64,000 bases of DNA from Bacillota bacterium (GTDB lineage Bacteria > Bacillota > UBA4882 > UBA8346). Numbering within the stretch: the first letter of the stretch is position 1; each line of letters starts with the position of its first letter. This document shows positions 44,253-53,321 of this stretch, piece after piece. The notes beneath the pieces were generated by a model, which was given only the letters and a program-made list of their open reading frames with translations, had not been told where the DNA came from and searched no databases. The translations under genes were made by a program, and so were the position numbers. The stretch lies in contig JAEYPR010000036.1 in assembly GCA_023410535.1 (NCBI GenBank), positions 1 through 64,000 on the forward strand, in the 5' to 3' direction.

Positions 44253-44447
44253 TCATTCCACATCCGCCAGATCAATTTTCATCCGTTCCCAAAACATCCG
44301 GCAACAGTCAATCCAACGCTGATATTCCAAATCAGCCGTCTTTGACGCCGTGAGTTTGCTTTCACAATCGTTACAGAGATATTGGCCGCAAATTGCCAAT
44401 CCTTCCGGTGCCAACTGGCCACATCCAAAACACGCAGGGGAAGTCAT
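44253..44447 (-). CDS. csfB: Gin/CsfB-type sigma-G inhibitor
   Basis: 64 residues with paired zinc-binding motifs CFGCG and CGQYLCNDC, then a helical tail. In B. subtilis Gin prevents premature sigma-G activity in the forespore. It marks the organism as endospore-forming. Synteny (bofA on one side, yaaO-tmk on the other) agrees. Confidence 0.85.
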   Translation of the reverse strand: MTSPACFGCGQLAPEGLAICGQYLCNDCESKLTASKTADLEYQRWIDCCRMFWERMKIDLADVE

Positions 44448-44584
44448 ACGGATACCTCCACTTGTGTATTAGGCAATATCGGAGTAAATGACCGAACTCG
44501 CCTGCCAGCAGCGCCTCAATACCCAACTTCGCTGCTGATAGATACTTTATGCCCGGAAGCGGCGAACCGTGTCTGTCCTTCCCT

Positions 44585-44851
44585 TTAGATCTTGATCCAA
44601 TACTTTAACGCCAAAACCATACCCATTCCGGGCAGGCCCAAAAAACCCACCACCAACGAGTTATATGGATTCAAAGGCACTTCCAGTTGCCAAAGGTTTA
44701 GTAACAGATTGACGAGATAGATCCCGACTCCGCCCAAAGCCCCTTGAAATAAGATCTGAAACAAAAAAAACAGCGGCTTCCAACAGCTTTTGCCGAGCAT
44801 ATACATAATACCCAATACGACCAAATAGGTTACGATCATTCCCGTTGACAT
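44585..44851 (-). CDS. bofA: BofA, pro-sigma-K processing inhibitor
   Basis: 88 residues from ATG 44851 (GGAGG 7 nt upstream). Two to three membrane segments, with the family-typical NLLLNLWQLEVPLNPYNSLV and GLPGMGMVLALKY near the C-terminus. It is expected to hold SpoIVFB inactive in the mother-cell membrane until engulfment is complete. Confidence 0.88.
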   Translation of the reverse strand: MSTGMIVTYLVVLGIMYMLGKSCWKPLFFLFQILFQGALGGVGIYLVNLLLNLWQLEVPLNPYNSLVVGFLGLPGMGMVLALKYWIKI

Positions 44852-44985
44852 CCCAGCGCCTCCTTTTCGGATCAAACAAGCCAACCCCGACGGCTTTTGA
44901 CGTAAGGCCTTACGGGGCTACTTCATTCTATTGAAGGAGCGCTGAATTTAGACCGGGGTGATCGCAAAACCGCTAAACCGTTGAT

Positions 44986-45285
44986 TTACGTTAAGATAAC
45001 CGGCTCAATATTCAACCCCGTCTCCCGAGCCTGCTTTAGAAGATAAATGTACTTTTTCTCCGCCGCGCCCATATATAAGACCGCATGGTCGATCAGGTCG
45101 GGATCGGTGACACAATTAAAGTACAGCTTAGCGTAACGCCATTCGCGGCGGGCGTCTTCCAATAAATCGGGCAACTCCGATTGCGGCCCGGTTTTTTCTT
45201 GGCGGTTGTCCCAGCGGAAAAACTCTTTAAGGTTGCGGATCCAATGGCGGCACAAGCCGGCGAGATCCCGTTTCTTGGAATTCAT
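44986..45285 (-). CDS. yaaL: YaaL family protein (DUF2508)
   Basis: About 99 residues, a helical small protein with WRYAKLYFNCVTDPDLIDHA and AEKKYIYLLKQARE, typical of DUF2508. Function unknown. Located between recR and bofA as in B. subtilis. ATG 45285 has GGAGG 7 nt upstream. Confidence 0.85.
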   Translation of the reverse strand: MNSKKRDLAGLCRHWIRNLKEFFRWDNRQEKTGPQSELPDLLEDARREWRYAKLYFNCVTDPDLIDHAVLYMGAAEKKYIYLLKQARETGLNIEPVILT

Positions 45286-45410
45286 CAATATCCCTCCACC
45301 TTTTCATGCTATTGACCAGTATGATCCGGCAGAGGGAATATTATACATTGAATAGCTGATTTCTTTAGAAAAGATTCTTCCGGGCGGCGGTCATTCCGTT
45401 GCCAACATCA

Positions 45411-45444
45411 GAAAAAGACCGTCTCTGGACGAAACGGTCTTTTT
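45411..45444 (-). terminator. Terminator of the dnaX-ybaB-recR operon
   Basis: AAAAAGACCGT and ACGGTCTTTTT form the stem, just after recR. Confidence 0.85.
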
Positions 45445-45481
45445 GATGTAAACAGCATTGAATTGGATTGGATCCGAACGA

Positions 45482-46078
45482 TTAAAGATCGGTTCGCCCT
45501 TCAAAGGCTTTGCTCAAGGTGATCTCGTCAATGTATTCCAGATCGCCGCCGACCGGAAGACCCCGAGCCAGCCGGGTGATGCGGATTCCCAGCGGTTGAA
45601 AGATCTTGCTCAGGTAGAGCGCGGTTGCTTCCCCTTCGATGTTGGGATCGGTGGCAATGATCATTTCTTTAAAAGTTCCGGTTTTCACCCGCTCAAGCAG
45701 TTCTTTAATTCGCAGTTCCTCGGGACCGATCCCCTCCAAGGGGGAGATCGCGCCGCCCAGGACATGGTAAAGACCTTTAAAAATTCGCGTTTTCTCCATA
45801 GCGATCACATCTTTGGCCTCTTCAACGACACAAAGCAACGTTCGGTCGCGGCCTGGATCTTGACAGGTAGCGCAAGGAGAAACTTCGGTCAACTGCCCGC
45901 AAGTGGTACAGAAACCGATCCGGGCTTTCGCCTCTAAAAGGGTCTCGGCCAGTTTCCCCACTTCCGCGTCGCTTAACGTCAAGATATGAAAAGCCAGCCG
46001 TTGGGCGGTACGCGGCCCGACTCCCGGAAGTTTGGACAACTCGTGGATGAGCCGGGTCATTGCTTGTGGATACAACAT
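45482..46078 (-). CDS. recR: Recombination mediator RecR
   Basis: 198 residues. N-terminal helix-hairpin-helix (LPGVGPRTAQRLAFH), Cys4 zinc finger (FCTTCGQLTEVSPCATCQD) and Toprim domain (LLCVVEEAKDVIAMEK, EGEATALYL). Acts in RecF-pathway gap repair. It starts 2 nt after ybaB. Confidence 0.95.
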   Translation of the reverse strand: MLYPQAMTRLIHELSKLPGVGPRTAQRLAFHILTLSDAEVGKLAETLLEAKARIGFCTTCGQLTEVSPCATCQDPGRDRTLLCVVEEAKDVIAMEKTRIFKGLYHVLGGAISPLEGIGPEELRIKELLERVKTGTFKEMIIATDPNIEGEATALYLSKIFQPLGIRITRLARGLPVGGDLEYIDEITLSKAFEGRTDL

Positions 46079-46080
46079 TG

Positions 46081-46407
46081 TTAGAATAATCCCGGCGGCA
46101 TTCCAGGGATGTTCAGATTGCCGGTGACTTTGGCCATATCATTAGCTGCCAGCTCTTGCGCTTTCTTAATTCCTTCGTTAACCGCGGCGGTGATCAAGTC
46201 TTGCAGCATCTCCAAGTCATCGCTGGAGACTACTTCCGGGTCGATCTCAATCTTTTTCAACTCCAACTTACCGGTGATCTCAACGGTAATCACACCGCCG
46301 CCGGCAGTCGCAGTGACGGTCTTCTGTTCCAATTCCTGTTGAACGCGGGCCATCTCCGCTTGCATCTTTTGAATCTGTTTCATCGCTTGTTGCATATTGG
46401 GCATCAT
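46081..46407 (-). CDS. ybaB: YbaB/EbfC family nucleoid-associated protein
   Basis: 108 residues. Coiled-coil start (MQKIQKMQAEMARVQQELEQK) and the conserved core KIEIDPEVVSSDDLEMLQDL. Dimeric DNA binder by family. Start ATG 46407 directly follows the dnaX stop, with GGAGG upstream inside dnaX. Confidence 0.93.
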   Translation of the reverse strand: MMPNMQQAMKQIQKMQAEMARVQQELEQKTVTATAGGGVITVEITGKLELKKIEIDPEVVSSDDLEMLQDLITAAVNEGIKKAQELAANDMAKVTGNLNIPGMPPGLF

Positions 46408-48030
46408 CTATTTTTCCTCCTTCAAAATGGGTTGTATTTCGCCGCCGAACAACGCGACCGCTTGGGCCACCGGATCGGGTACCGTAGTAGCGACTGGTTC
46501 CGGGGCAGGGGTTGCGTTATCATTAATCGGAACACAACTGATTCTGGTTTTTTTGCCTGTCAATTCGAATAGAACATTCTCTAACAGTTCCCGGTTTTGC
46601 GGCATTGCCAAGTTTTCCAAATGAAACTTGAGATTGGGCGGCAGACCCACCACCAACTGGGCCTCGTCATATTGCAACGGCGTCCCCTCTTGGACCAAAG
46701 CCGCCAAAGTCCGTTTGCGTTTTTTGATGGCCTCCAAAAAATCATCCCAGGTAAATTGGGAAGTTCCGGTCGACGCCGGAGGGGTTATCGCAGTTTCGGC
46801 AGCCGGTCCGGCGGCAACCTGTGGCACCGGAGACGCGGCAGTCGCCGATTTTGGCGCAGCCGACTGCGGAACCGCCATTTCCATCCGCTGGGTCGAGCCT
46901 GAGACCGTCGCCGGAGTTGCAACCCTAGCAGCCGGATCGTTCAGCAGCTTCTCCAACCGGGCCACGCGTTCTTCCAATGCCTGATAGTCAAAGTTCGGTG
47001 AAGTCAGTTTAATCAAGGCTAGTTCCAACGGGAGGGAACTTTGCTGGCTCCGTTTGATCTCGTTGGTGGCGTTGGCCAACACTTCAATCACCCGGACCAA
47101 CTCGGCCGACGACTGATTAACCGTGGTGGTTCCGCCCGCCACCGCCAGCAACACATTCCGGTAATGCCCAACTAAACTGCGGCTAAATTGGTATAGGTCT
47201 TTTCCTTCCTGATTGACTTGGGCCAAAATCTCCAACGCTTTACCGGTATCGCGGCGATCAAGCGTCGCGGCAATAGCGTTAACTGCCGCCTCGCTGGTCA
47301 AGCCAAGGATCGCCCGGACATTGGCCTCATCCAATTGTCCTTGGCTGTGCGCCAACGCTTGCTCTAACAGACCCAACGCATCGCGCATACCGCCTTCGGC
47401 ATACTCGGCGATCATCGTCAAGGAAGCTTCGGTCCAGCCCGTGATCCCTTCGGCAGTCAGAACTTGCCGCAACCGGCCGGTGATCTCGGCGACGGAAAAA
47501 CGCTTAAAGTCAAACCGCTGGCAACGCGAGAGAATCGTCGCGGGAATCTTGTGGATCTCCGTGGTCGCTAAGATAAAGACCACAAATTTGGGCGGCTCTT
47601 CCAACGTTTTCAGCAAAGCGTTGAACGCTTCCGTAGTTAACATATGAACTTCATCAATAATATATATTTTATATTTGCCTTCAGCCGGCGCGAACCGGAC
47701 TTTTTCCCGGAGATCGCGAATCTCGTCGATGCCGCGGTTGGAAGCGGCGTCGATCTCGATGACATCCATAAAGGTGCCTTCGGCAATCCGCTGGCAATTG
47801 GAACATTGCTCGCAAGGGTCGGCCCCCTGCAACTCCAGACAGTTCAGCGCCTTGGCAAAGATTTTGGCGATGCTGGTCTTACCGGTGCCGCGCGGGCCGG
47901 TGAACAGATAGGCATGGGCTACCCGTTCATTTTCAATGGCATGATATAGGGTGGTCACGACATGGCTCTGTCCCACAAAATCCTGGAAGCCACGGGGCCG
48001 CCAGCGTCGGTACAGGGTTTGATACTCCAT
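46408..48030 (-). CDS. dnaX: DNA polymerase III gamma/tau subunit
   Basis: 540 residues, clamp-loader ATPase. P-loop TGPRGTGKTSIAK, zinc Cys in CLELQGADPCEQCSNCQRI, DEVHML Walker B. A Pro/Ala-rich linker (about 375-435) leads to the tau-type C-terminal domain. Start ATG 48030 has GGAGG upstream. First gene of the block. I did not find an SRP RNA upstream. Confidence 0.95.
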   Translation of the reverse strand: MEYQTLYRRWRPRGFQDFVGQSHVVTTLYHAIENERVAHAYLFTGPRGTGKTSIAKIFAKALNCLELQGADPCEQCSNCQRIAEGTFMDVIEIDAASNRGIDEIRDLREKVRFAPAEGKYKIYIIDEVHMLTTEAFNALLKTLEEPPKFVVFILATTEIHKIPATILSRCQRFDFKRFSVAEITGRLRQVLTAEGITGWTEASLTMIAEYAEGGMRDALGLLEQALAHSQGQLDEANVRAILGLTSEAAVNAIAATLDRRDTGKALEILAQVNQEGKDLYQFSRSLVGHYRNVLLAVAGGTTTVNQSSAELVRVIEVLANATNEIKRSQQSSLPLELALIKLTSPNFDYQALEERVARLEKLLNDPAARVATPATVSGSTQRMEMAVPQSAAPKSATAASPVPQVAAGPAAETAITPPASTGTSQFTWDDFLEAIKKRKRTLAALVQEGTPLQYDEAQLVVGLPPNLKFHLENLAMPQNRELLENVLFELTGKKTRISCVPINDNATPAPEPVATTVPDPVAQAVALFGGEIQPILKEEK

Positions 48031-48167
48031 GGATTTCCTCCGTTATTCAAACGAACAACCTACACTGTAGGTTGTTTAGTGTCACTTTTTTATCCAGATG
48101 TCCAGATGGACAAACGCCCTCTTCAAAAAAGGATATTCGACTCCTTTGACCAAAGTCCTTTAACCCA

Positions 48168-48202
48168 AAGAAAAAAGCTGTCCCGCTTCTTCGGAAACAG
48201 CT
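48168..48202 (-). terminator. Terminator after the prenyltransferase gene
   Basis: AAAGCTGTTTCCG ... GGGACAGCTTTTTTC on the minus strand. Confidence 0.8.
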
Positions 48203-48214
48203 TTCTTGACCGGT

Positions 48215-49117
48215 TCAACGCCACCAGAGCCCGATACTCAGCAGTAAACCGGTGAGGATGCTCAAACCGATATTGCCGGCCAGCGCCGGAATCATTTCCG
48301 GCACCCGGGACTCACTGCACCAGGTCTTTAAGACAACCCACACCGCCAACGGGACGGAGGCGTAGGAAATGAGAATCCCCGGCGGCAGCATTTCGGTAAT
48401 GACCCCGATAAAAATTGCCAAGTAGGCCAGGGTAATCACGACCATATAAACCCCAAGTCCCCGCGAACACCCATAGGAACGGACAACCCAAGTCCGTTTA
48501 TTACTCTTGCGGTCAGCCTCATAGTCGGGGATTTGGTTTAACAGCAGCACCCCCATGATCATGAATCCGACCGGAACCCCGGCCATCATCGCCTTCCAGG
48601 CGAAATGTCCGGTTTGAACCATGTAGCTTCCTAAAACCGCCAACGGTCCAAACCCAATCCCGGTTGCCAACTCGCCCCAAACCCGCCCCATACCAAAGGT
48701 GGGTCTGGCGCTATACGCGATCCCCAACAGCGCTCCGACCAAAGCCACCCAAAATATCAGCCAGTTATGCCGTTGAAAAGCTAAGCCTAACGCCACCAGC
48801 AGACTGGTTGTATAAGCCCAAATTGCTCCCGCTAAAAACTGCGACCTGTTAAGCAGCCCTAATTGGATTAAGCGGCTCCCGCCATTGAACGGAGTATGGT
48901 TTTGATTGATCCGGTCGCTGCCCAAGGCGTCAAAAAAGTCGTTGATCATATTCGCCCCTGCTTGACTGGCGACGACGACCAATAATGCCAGGAGAAAATA
49001 GCCCCAGTGTATCTGCTGTTCGCCATGACTTACCGCCGCGCCGACCATCACCGCGATGAAAGCCGTCACAAAAAAGCGCGCCCGCATGGCCTGACACCAT
49101 AATCTGATTGTCTTCAT
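48215..49117 (-). CDS. UbiA-family prenyltransferase (MenA-like)
   Basis: 300 residues with about eight to nine membrane segments. The two Asp-rich motifs are NMINDFFDALGSD and NQIPDYEADRKSNKRTWVV, which bind the prenyl diphosphate through Mg. MenA makes demethylmenaquinone from DHNA; no other men genes are nearby, so the acceptor is uncertain. ATG 49117 has GAAGGTGGG upstream. Confidence 0.85.
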   Translation of the reverse strand: MKTIRLWCQAMRARFFVTAFIAVMVGAAVSHGEQQIHWGYFLLALLVVVASQAGANMINDFFDALGSDRINQNHTPFNGGSRLIQLGLLNRSQFLAGAIWAYTTSLLVALGLAFQRHNWLIFWVALVGALLGIAYSARPTFGMGRVWGELATGIGFGPLAVLGSYMVQTGHFAWKAMMAGVPVGFMIMGVLLLNQIPDYEADRKSNKRTWVVRSYGCSRGLGVYMVVITLAYLAIFIGVITEMLPPGILISYASVPLAVWVVLKTWCSESRVPEMIPALAGNIGLSILTGLLLSIGLWWR

Positions 49118-49200
49118 AACCCACCTTCTCACTTCGCCTCAACCTAGCAATGCTTCAAGGATAAAAATTTATCCAATGATTGTTTCACCTTATCGATAAG

Positions 49201-49452
49201 TTACGGTTCAAAACTCATTATCTGCACATTAACCCCAGCGATCGTTTCCAATTCTTGACGAAACCCTTTACTTTGCGCGCCATCTCCTTCAAAGACCAAA
49301 GTAATCAACCCTTTTTCCTTGGAAGGGCTGGGAACACCCATCCGGCAAATAATATCGGTCCCGTGTTTGGTGATGATCTCTTGGACTTCCGGCGCGGTTG
49401 TCCCACGATGGTCAACCATAATTCCCATAACTTGCAACTGTTTTGCCATCAT
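49201..49452 (-). CDS. TM1266-like iron-only hydrogenase system regulator
   Basis: 83 residues, ACT/NikR-C-like fold: VMGIMVDHRGTTAPEVQEII, then GDGAQSKGFRQELETIAGVN. The family is often found with [FeFe]-hydrogenase maturation genes, though none is here. Name is by family resemblance; biochemical role is not established. Confidence 0.8.
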   Translation of the reverse strand: MMAKQLQVMGIMVDHRGTTAPEVQEIITKHGTDIICRMGVPSPSKEKGLITLVFEGDGAQSKGFRQELETIAGVNVQIMSFEP

Positions 49453-49819
49453 TTTTCACCTCGGGGCTATTTTTACCACAATCCCGAATAATCATTCTCC
49501 TTCATCAAACGGCGAAACGATTATTTTATTTGCCAGCGTTTCCCGTTGACAGTCGCTTTTTCATATGACATAGTGGTATTGATTTCAGCTGATTCTTTAT
49601 GTTAACCAACTTTTTGTTTTTTTATTGCCAAACAATCTTTGAAAATTGGATAAACTACCTAGAGAATAGCTTCGAGTGTTTATGTCGCTCCACCCAGCTT
49701 ATTTTCTTAATTTGCTTGCGCGAGCGACGACGGATAGCTAGTGTGGGTGACTACGTAGAAAAACAGGCGCGCACTCACCGGCGTGGCGACATGATCTTCA
49801 AACGGATTGAGGGAGTATC
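49453..49819. other. Intergenic region between divergent genes
   Basis: It holds repeat copy 49665-49743. A weak minus-strand promoter (CTGTCA, 18 nt, TAAAAT near 49530) may serve the hydrogenase-type regulator. No further gene seen. Confidence 0.4.
49665..49743. repeat. Dispersed AATAGCTTCGA repeat, copy 2
   Basis: Starts AATAGCTTCGAG and ends GCGCGAGCGACGACGGATAGCTAGTG; the same ends occur at 63692-63753. Confidence 0.65.
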
Positions 49820-50917
49820 TTGAAACAGCGGTTCGCTTTATTTATCTTGTTGACCTTTTTAAGCCTAGCACTGATTGTCCCCTGGCGGATTTTTACGACC
49901 GGAAGCGGCCTGGGCGTCCGGAATCAACCTTTAGGGACGCTGCAGCTAATCGCTAATCCCGCCTACCGTTTAATGGCGGTTGGCGATCTCAATTTTGCCG
50001 GGATTGAAAGTTTCTTATTAAACGATCCTCATTATCCATGGATCGGTACGAAAAAGGTGCTGAGCACCGCGACCATTTTAATAGGAAACCAGGAGGTTCC
50101 TTTCTCCAACCGCGGCCAGGTCTACGTTAAAAAAAGATGGTCACTGCGGGCCGATCCCAGGACCGCTGCCAGTTTAACCACAGCCGGTTTCGATCTGGTC
50201 ACCTTGGCCAACAATCATATCATGGATTATGGAGTCTCCGCTCTGGAAGACACTCTTTTTATATTGAATCAAAACAGCATTGCCCATGCCGGGGCTGGAT
50301 TGAATCTAGCTGCCGCGCGCAAGCCGGCCGTTCTGAAAACACCCGATGGACAACGGATTGCCTTTTTAGCCTACTCGCAAACCTTCCCGGCCGAGTTTTG
50401 GGCGCAGGTGAACCGGCCCGGGACCGCCAATGCCGATTCGCAGATTTTGGCCGCCGATATCCGCAATGCCAAGACCCAGGCCGACATGGTGGTGGTCTCT
50501 TTCCATTGGGGCGAAGAGTTGCTCAATTATCCCAAACCCTATCAGAAAAAGTTTGCCCATGAGTGCATTGACGCCGGAGCTTCCATAGTCATCGGTCATC
50601 ATCCCCATGTTTTACAAGGGATGGAGGTCTATCGCGGCGGTCTGATCGCCTACAGTTTGGGCAACTTTTTATTCGGATCCTACTCCGCTAAAAGTACCGA
50701 CAGCGCGATCCTGGCGGTGGATTTCGACCGGAACGGGTTGATCCAAGCCCAAGTTTACCCGGTCAATGTCAACAATCGCGAAGTTTCATTCCAAACCAAG
50801 TTACGACACGGCGCCGACGCGCAGCGGGTGTTAGCTGATTTACGCACCTTTTCGGCTGAGTTTACGACTCGGATTAAGACGGTTGGCGATACCGGGATCA
50901 TTCCAATATCCCGATAA
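49820..50917 (+). CDS. CapA family protein (poly-gamma-glutamate synthesis type)
   Basis: 365 residues. An N-terminal membrane anchor (about 5-25) is followed by an extracellular metallophosphatase-like CapA domain: LMAVGDLNFAG, LANNHIMDYG, FHWGEELLNYPKPYQ, VIGHHPHVLQGMEVY and YSLGNFLFGSY. Role in polymer export or cell-wall work is inferred by family only. Start TTG 49820, with GGGAG 4 nt upstream. Terminator follows. Confidence 0.9.
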   Translation: MKQRFALFILLTFLSLALIVPWRIFTTGSGLGVRNQPLGTLQLIANPAYRLMAVGDLNFAGIESFLLNDPHYPWIGTKKVLSTATILIGNQEVPFSNRGQVYVKKRWSLRADPRTAASLTTAGFDLVTLANNHIMDYGVSALEDTLFILNQNSIAHAGAGLNLAAARKPAVLKTPDGQRIAFLAYSQTFPAEFWAQVNRPGTANADSQILAADIRNAKTQADMVVVSFHWGEELLNYPKPYQKKFAHECIDAGASIVIGHHPHVLQGMEVYRGGLIAYSLGNFLFGSYSAKSTDSAILAVDFDRNGLIQAQVYPVNVNNREVSFQTKLRHGADAQRVLADLRTFSAEFTTRIKTVGDTGIIPISR

Positions 50918-50930
50918 TAAACTGATCGTA

Positions 50931-50968
50931 AAACCGTTGCCGACCTCGCCGGCAACGGTTTTTGTTTT
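50931..50968 (+). terminator. Terminator of the capA-like gene
   Basis: AAACCGTTGCCG and CGGCAACGGTTT stem followed by TTTGTTTTT. Confidence 0.9.
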
Positions 50969-51113
50969 TCCCTCTTTCATCCACGATGGTTACTCAAGCC
51001 CTCAAGCCCCCGCTCCTTCCTCAAAAATAATAAAATCAGTAAATTGCTTTCATCATCGTTATCTCCGGCAAATATGCTTTAATCCTCAGATTTTGAACAT
51101 ATTCCCTTGGAAT

Positions 51114-51142
51114 ATAGCAACTTTTTTCCCTTTTCATACACT
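51114..51142 (+). promoter_or_regulatory. Sigma-E-like promoter of the ymaF-like gene
   Basis: ATA (51114-51116), 18-nt spacer, CATACACT (51135-51142), which fits the mother-cell sigma-E pattern ATA-N16-18-CATACANT. A vegetative -10 (TATAGT, about 51147) is also possible. Confidence 0.35.
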
Positions 51143-51171
51143 GTAGTATAGTCATATAGGAGGAGAGTTCT

Positions 51172-51492
51172 ATGGGAAATAAGTGCTGTTGCGAAGATCC
51201 CGAGTACCATGTCCATAGTTATTGCACCTATACACAGGTGGATGAATGCCACCGTCATAAAATATCCGGCGTAACCTGCCCGGCGCCGAACACCCCCGGC
51301 CATACTCACGACTATGAAGGCCAAAGCTCATGTAATGAAAACCACAGCCATATGTATTGCGGTTGCACCGATAAACCGCAGTACACGTGCAGCGGGCATG
51401 TTCATAACTTTGAGGGCAAAACGAAGACGGCGGATGACCATAAACACCGTTATCGCGGTACAACCGATTATGGGAGACGCGTCCGTCGTTAA
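51172..51492 (+). CDS. YmaF family His/Cys-rich protein
   Basis: 106 residues, soluble. It starts MGNKCCCEDPEYHVHSYC and has spaced His pairs (HVHSY, GHTHDYEG, NHSHMYCGC, GHVHNFEG, DHKHRYRG), giving four to five repeats of an HxH...F/YEG unit. Metal binding is likely from composition, not shown. GGAGGAGAG precedes ATG 51172. It has its own terminator. The upstream sigma-E-like element raises a spore-related role. Confidence 0.8.
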   Translation: MGNKCCCEDPEYHVHSYCTYTQVDECHRHKISGVTCPAPNTPGHTHDYEGQSSCNENHSHMYCGCTDKPQYTCSGHVHNFEGKTKTADDHKHRYRGTTDYGRRVRR

Positions 51493-51515
51493 GGCGCAAG
51501 TTTTGTGTAAATTCA

Positions 51516-51552
51516 AAACCACCCGTTGCCTTAGGCAACGGGTGGTTTTTTC
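51516..51552 (+). terminator. Terminator of the ymaF-like gene
   Basis: AACCACCCGTTGCC-tta-GGCAACGGGTGGTT followed by TTTT. Confidence 0.9.
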
Positions 51553-51601
51553 ATCATAACATCATAATACGCTATTATTTATTCCCATACTTCCTTTGTT
51601 A

Positions 51602-53002
51602 TTACGGAATCGGATTCAATTGCGGCGGGACGGCGGGCGCGTCGACCGGTTTCGCCTTGACCTTTTCTTTCCGTTCGGTTTGCTTTAACACCTTAATATC
51701 GGTGATCCGCCAATAATCTTTGATCTTGCGCAACGTAAACCGGTCGGTGCGGTCGACCGTCTGAATAAACGTCGGCAAACTCACTTTCAAGCGGTATTTT
51801 AGTTGAAACTTGGCCTCTTCATGCGATTGAGTGATTGGTCGTACCGTTTCCAAATCCACCGTTACCTTAGCGTTGCTATCGGTATTGGAAACATACCCTT
51901 GCTGGGTTTTGTTCATCACATGGAGATTGGTGACCAGATCGGTGAAACTGTTGGGCGCCTTGCGCAGCGTCTCGTCCACCATCACCACGTTGATCTCCCG
52001 GAGTCCGCGAAAGTATAAATTAACCGTGCCGATCGGGGTCGTCTTTTTAGTCAGATACTCCGGAGCGCGCGGCCGGAAGATCATCAAGACCATAATCAAA
52101 CAGACCAGCGAGATGCACGCGACCAGTCCGTATTTACGCAACCAGAAATGCATCCGTTCTTTGCGTTGAAACCGTTGTTGATTGACGACCGAACGCTGGC
52201 GGTATTCACGGACTTCCAACTCGTTGGCTTGGAACCGACCGTTGGTCAGCAACTCCGCGAAACGTTCCCGGAGCGCGGGAATACTCAGGCGGCGCGCCGG
52301 ATCGGCCGTCAACGCCGCCAACACCAGTTGGTTTAATGCTTCGCTGACCTCGGGCCGCAGATCGCGCAAAGGCAACACGCCGGTCCGGACGATCTTGTCG
52401 ATCCGTTCTTCAGGATTATTGGCGGCAAACGGATCGTTCCCGCCGGAAAGTAAATAATAGGCCAACACGCCCCAGGCGAAACCGTCGGCTTTGCCATTGA
52501 GACTACGGCCCAAAATTTTTTCGGGCACGGGAGTGACTTGATACTCCTCCGGCAAGGCTTTGCTCAGATCGTTCCAAACTTGCGGGTCCAACAGATACAC
52601 GTCGCCGGCAGCGGAAACCCGCAGCAAACCTGGACTAATCCCGGACAACACTTGTCCACTCTGTTGGTATTCGGCAAGCCATTGCAACACATTTTGCAAC
52701 GCGGTACAGGTTGTTTCCAGATTGTTCGAGCTGAAACGGACCAAGGGATCCGCCAATGAATTGGCGCGCACCAAATAAAGTTCGCCCTGGTAGACTTCCA
52801 CTCCGGTATAAGTGATGAGAAACGGCAACTCGGGCGATGGCAGGTTTTTCAACTTTTCGACCAGTTCTTTTTGGAGTTCGTAACGGTAATTCTCCTTCGG
52901 CGGCAACACAAACGGAATCCGGTCCCAGACCGCAGCGGCCCCGTTCTCCGCCTGCATCAACAGACAATCAGGCCCTAATTGGGCCCGGAATTGATAAGCC
53001 AA
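51602..53002 (-). CDS. Membrane-anchored Ser/Thr pseudokinase
   Basis: 466 residues. Kinase-like fold about 30-265; one membrane segment about 310-330 (YGLVACISLVCLIMVLMIF); extracellular domain about 335-450; Pro-rich tail. The catalytic HRD loop is replaced by LSGISPGLLRV, and the DFG position reads LLDPQVW. The C-lobe WGVLAYYLLSGGNDPF and ADPARRLSIPALRERF are kinase-like. Lack of the catalytic Asp/Asn suggests a dead kinase that binds or senses. Start is TTG 53002 with GGAAG upstream, not certain. Confidence 0.7.
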   Translation of the reverse strand: MAYQFRAQLGPDCLLMQAENGAAAVWDRIPFVLPPKENYRYELQKELVEKLKNLPSPELPFLITYTGVEVYQGELYLVRANSLADPLVRFSSNNLETTCTALQNVLQWLAEYQQSGQVLSGISPGLLRVSAAGDVYLLDPQVWNDLSKALPEEYQVTPVPEKILGRSLNGKADGFAWGVLAYYLLSGGNDPFAANNPEERIDKIVRTGVLPLRDLRPEVSEALNQLVLAALTADPARRLSIPALRERFAELLTNGRFQANELEVREYRQRSVVNQQRFQRKERMHFWLRKYGLVACISLVCLIMVLMIFRPRAPEYLTKKTTPIGTVNLYFRGLREINVVMVDETLRKAPNSFTDLVTNLHVMNKTQQGYVSNTDSNAKVTVDLETVRPITQSHEEAKFQLKYRLKVSLPTFIQTVDRTDRFTLRKIKDYWRITDIKVLKQTERKEKVKAKPVDAPAVPPQLNPIP

Positions 53003-53225
53003 ACAGGATCACTTCCTTAGCAGCAGTATTGGTAACAGTCTCCGGACATTGTCGCAATCAATCGCCGACAAGCGGAAGTAAAAGGTAGGCAACTACTTTG
53101 TAAACAAATTATACTACATTGAACGTAAAAAGGGCTAAAAAATTCCCGGCGGGCAGTCGCCAAAAGGATTTCCGGGGCGGAAGGCCAGTTGATGAACGCT
53201 CTTTCCACCGGTGGGAATCAGTGAT

Positions 53226-53231
53226 ATAATT
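53226..53231 (+). promoter_or_regulatory. Extended -10 promoter of the ACT-UPF0210 operon
   Basis: TGATATAAT, about 90 nt before the ACT gene start. A weak TTTCCA lies 17 nt upstream. Confidence 0.5.
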
Positions 53232-53321
53232 ACAAATATTTATCGAATTGCAACGGAAAGACCATCGACTCGTTTGTAACGAGCGCCAATATATTTTGTA
53301 ACAACAATGAGGTGATGGAAA

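Noticed and set aside
48031..48214. SRP RNA or other small RNA upstream of dnaX
   Set aside because: B. subtilis has one near here, but the conserved SRP apical loop and long stem are not seen; only a terminator is.
53017..53208. A 63-codon frame upstream of the pseudokinase
   Set aside because: No ribosome-binding site or recognisable product; it occupies the divergent promoter region.
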